Shown: positions 6,043 to 6,367 of the stretch, piece after piece
Layout: each line of letters opens with the position of its first letter
How positions within the stretch are numbered: the stretch's first letter is position 1
Notes under the pieces: model-generated
Database searches by the model: none
What the model saw: the letters and a program-made list of their open reading frames with translations, nothing else
Told to the model about the DNA's origin: nothing
Origin: ZC4RG30 sp039929265
GTDB taxonomy: Bacteria; Pseudomonadota; Gammaproteobacteria; Steroidobacterales; Steroidobacteraceae
Direction of reading: 5' to 3'
DNA length: 6,367 bases
NCBI GenBank assembly: GCA_039929265.1
Contig: JBDSRN010000142.1
Span: 1-6,367, forward strand
Program-made: the position numbers and the translations under genes

Positions 6043-6367
6043 ATGCGCCAGGCCATCACTCTCGGTTTTAAGCACGGCTGCGCCACGCCGGTCGTCATCA
6101 CCGGCCCGGAAGTGCCGATCGGCGACCAGCGCGCCGCCTTCCGCGAAGTGCGCCAGCTCCCGCATCACGAGGAGTTTCAGCGCATCGAAGTCTGGGACAA
6201 CGCCCAGGGCCGCATCCTCCGCAAGCGCCTCTGCGCCTGCCCTGGCGAACCGGAAGTGGCCGACGACAACACTGCCGACGGCGACGAATCCGCAGCCTCT
6301 CTCGCCGGCCAGGCCGCGGGAGCCGACCACTCTCCCGCCACCACGGCGAAGAAGAAAAAATCCACCG
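6043..6367 (+). CDS. Unknown protein, N-terminal part (runs off right edge); possibly phage-related
   Basis: An open frame from ATG 6043 continues 108 codons to the window edge. It begins MRQAITLGFKHGCATPVVI, has TGPEVPIGDQRAAFREVRQL (20-39) and EFQRIEVWDNAQGRILRKR (43-61), then an acidic Ala/Asp/Glu-rich linker and a KKKK stretch near the edge (103-106). It starts 11 nt after the HzsA-like stop and has no recognisable Shine-Dalgarno. By hand count all five Leu codons are CTC and most Ala codons are GCC, unlike the upstream genes but like the last ~90 codons before it. Small basic-tailed proteins of this style occur in phage structural operons. That is an impression, not an identification. 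The antisense frame here is repetitive and less protein-like. Confidence 0.5.
   Translation, partial: MRQAITLGFKHGCATPVVITGPEVPIGDQRAAFREVRQLPHHEEFQRIEVWDNAQGRILRKRLCACPGEPEVADDNTADGDESAASLAGQAAGADHSPATTAKKKKST

Noticed and set aside
1..6367. tRNA, rRNA, CRISPR array or insertion sequence
   Set aside because: No regularly spaced repeats, no transposase-like frame with terminal inverted repeats and no RNA-gene pattern seen on either strand.

Overview
The window is high-GC bacterial DNA with two back-to-back transcription units separated by a leader region of about 325 bp (4080-4405). The proteins are envelope proteins: Sec signal peptides, lipoboxes followed by Cys-Gly-Gly-Gly or Cys-Ser-Gly-Gly-Gly, a twin-arginine signal and CxxCH haem c sites. 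This indicates a Gram-negative organism. The style fits an environmental proteobacterium (perhaps a gammaproteobacterium), but nothing here fixes the taxon, and the last ~600 bp have a different codon style from the rest.

Minus-strand unit (4079 down to 1): three genes with 17-18 nt gaps, read as one operon. First is a compact 399-aa secreted monohaem cytochrome whose pieces resemble the planctomycete-type DUF1592/DUF1588/DUF1585 domains. Next is an 814-aa lipoprotein with two tandem CxxCH modules, a LamG/concanavalin-like domain and a helical C-terminus. Last is the N-terminal 133 residues of a Tat-exported, DUF1501-like protein that runs off the left edge. A candidate sigma70-type promoter and two inverted repeats lie just upstream of the first gene.

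Plus-strand unit (4365 to 6031): a 541-aa lipoprotein with a PD40/TolB-like beta-propeller resembling the non-catalytic middle part of hydrazine synthase alpha (HzsA-related), but with no CxxCH. It is preceded by a 13-codon mini-ORF with its own Shine-Dalgarno, whose TGA overlaps the gene's ATG, and by a 28-nt nested stem-loop. After it comes an open frame (6043 to the right edge) of unknown, possibly phage-related type.

Together the genes look like a periplasmic/outer-membrane module combining haem electron transfer, a carbohydrate- or protein-binding LamG fold and a Tat-exported partner. The substrate is unknown and I do not assign a reaction. The most notable points are the module itself, the duplicated haem unit with a conserved His-Asn-Cys-Trp motif in place of a conserved distal Met, the structured leader with its mini-ORF, and a likely sequence junction near 5765 where the HzsA-like protein stops resembling its family and leucine codon choice switches from CTG to CTC.
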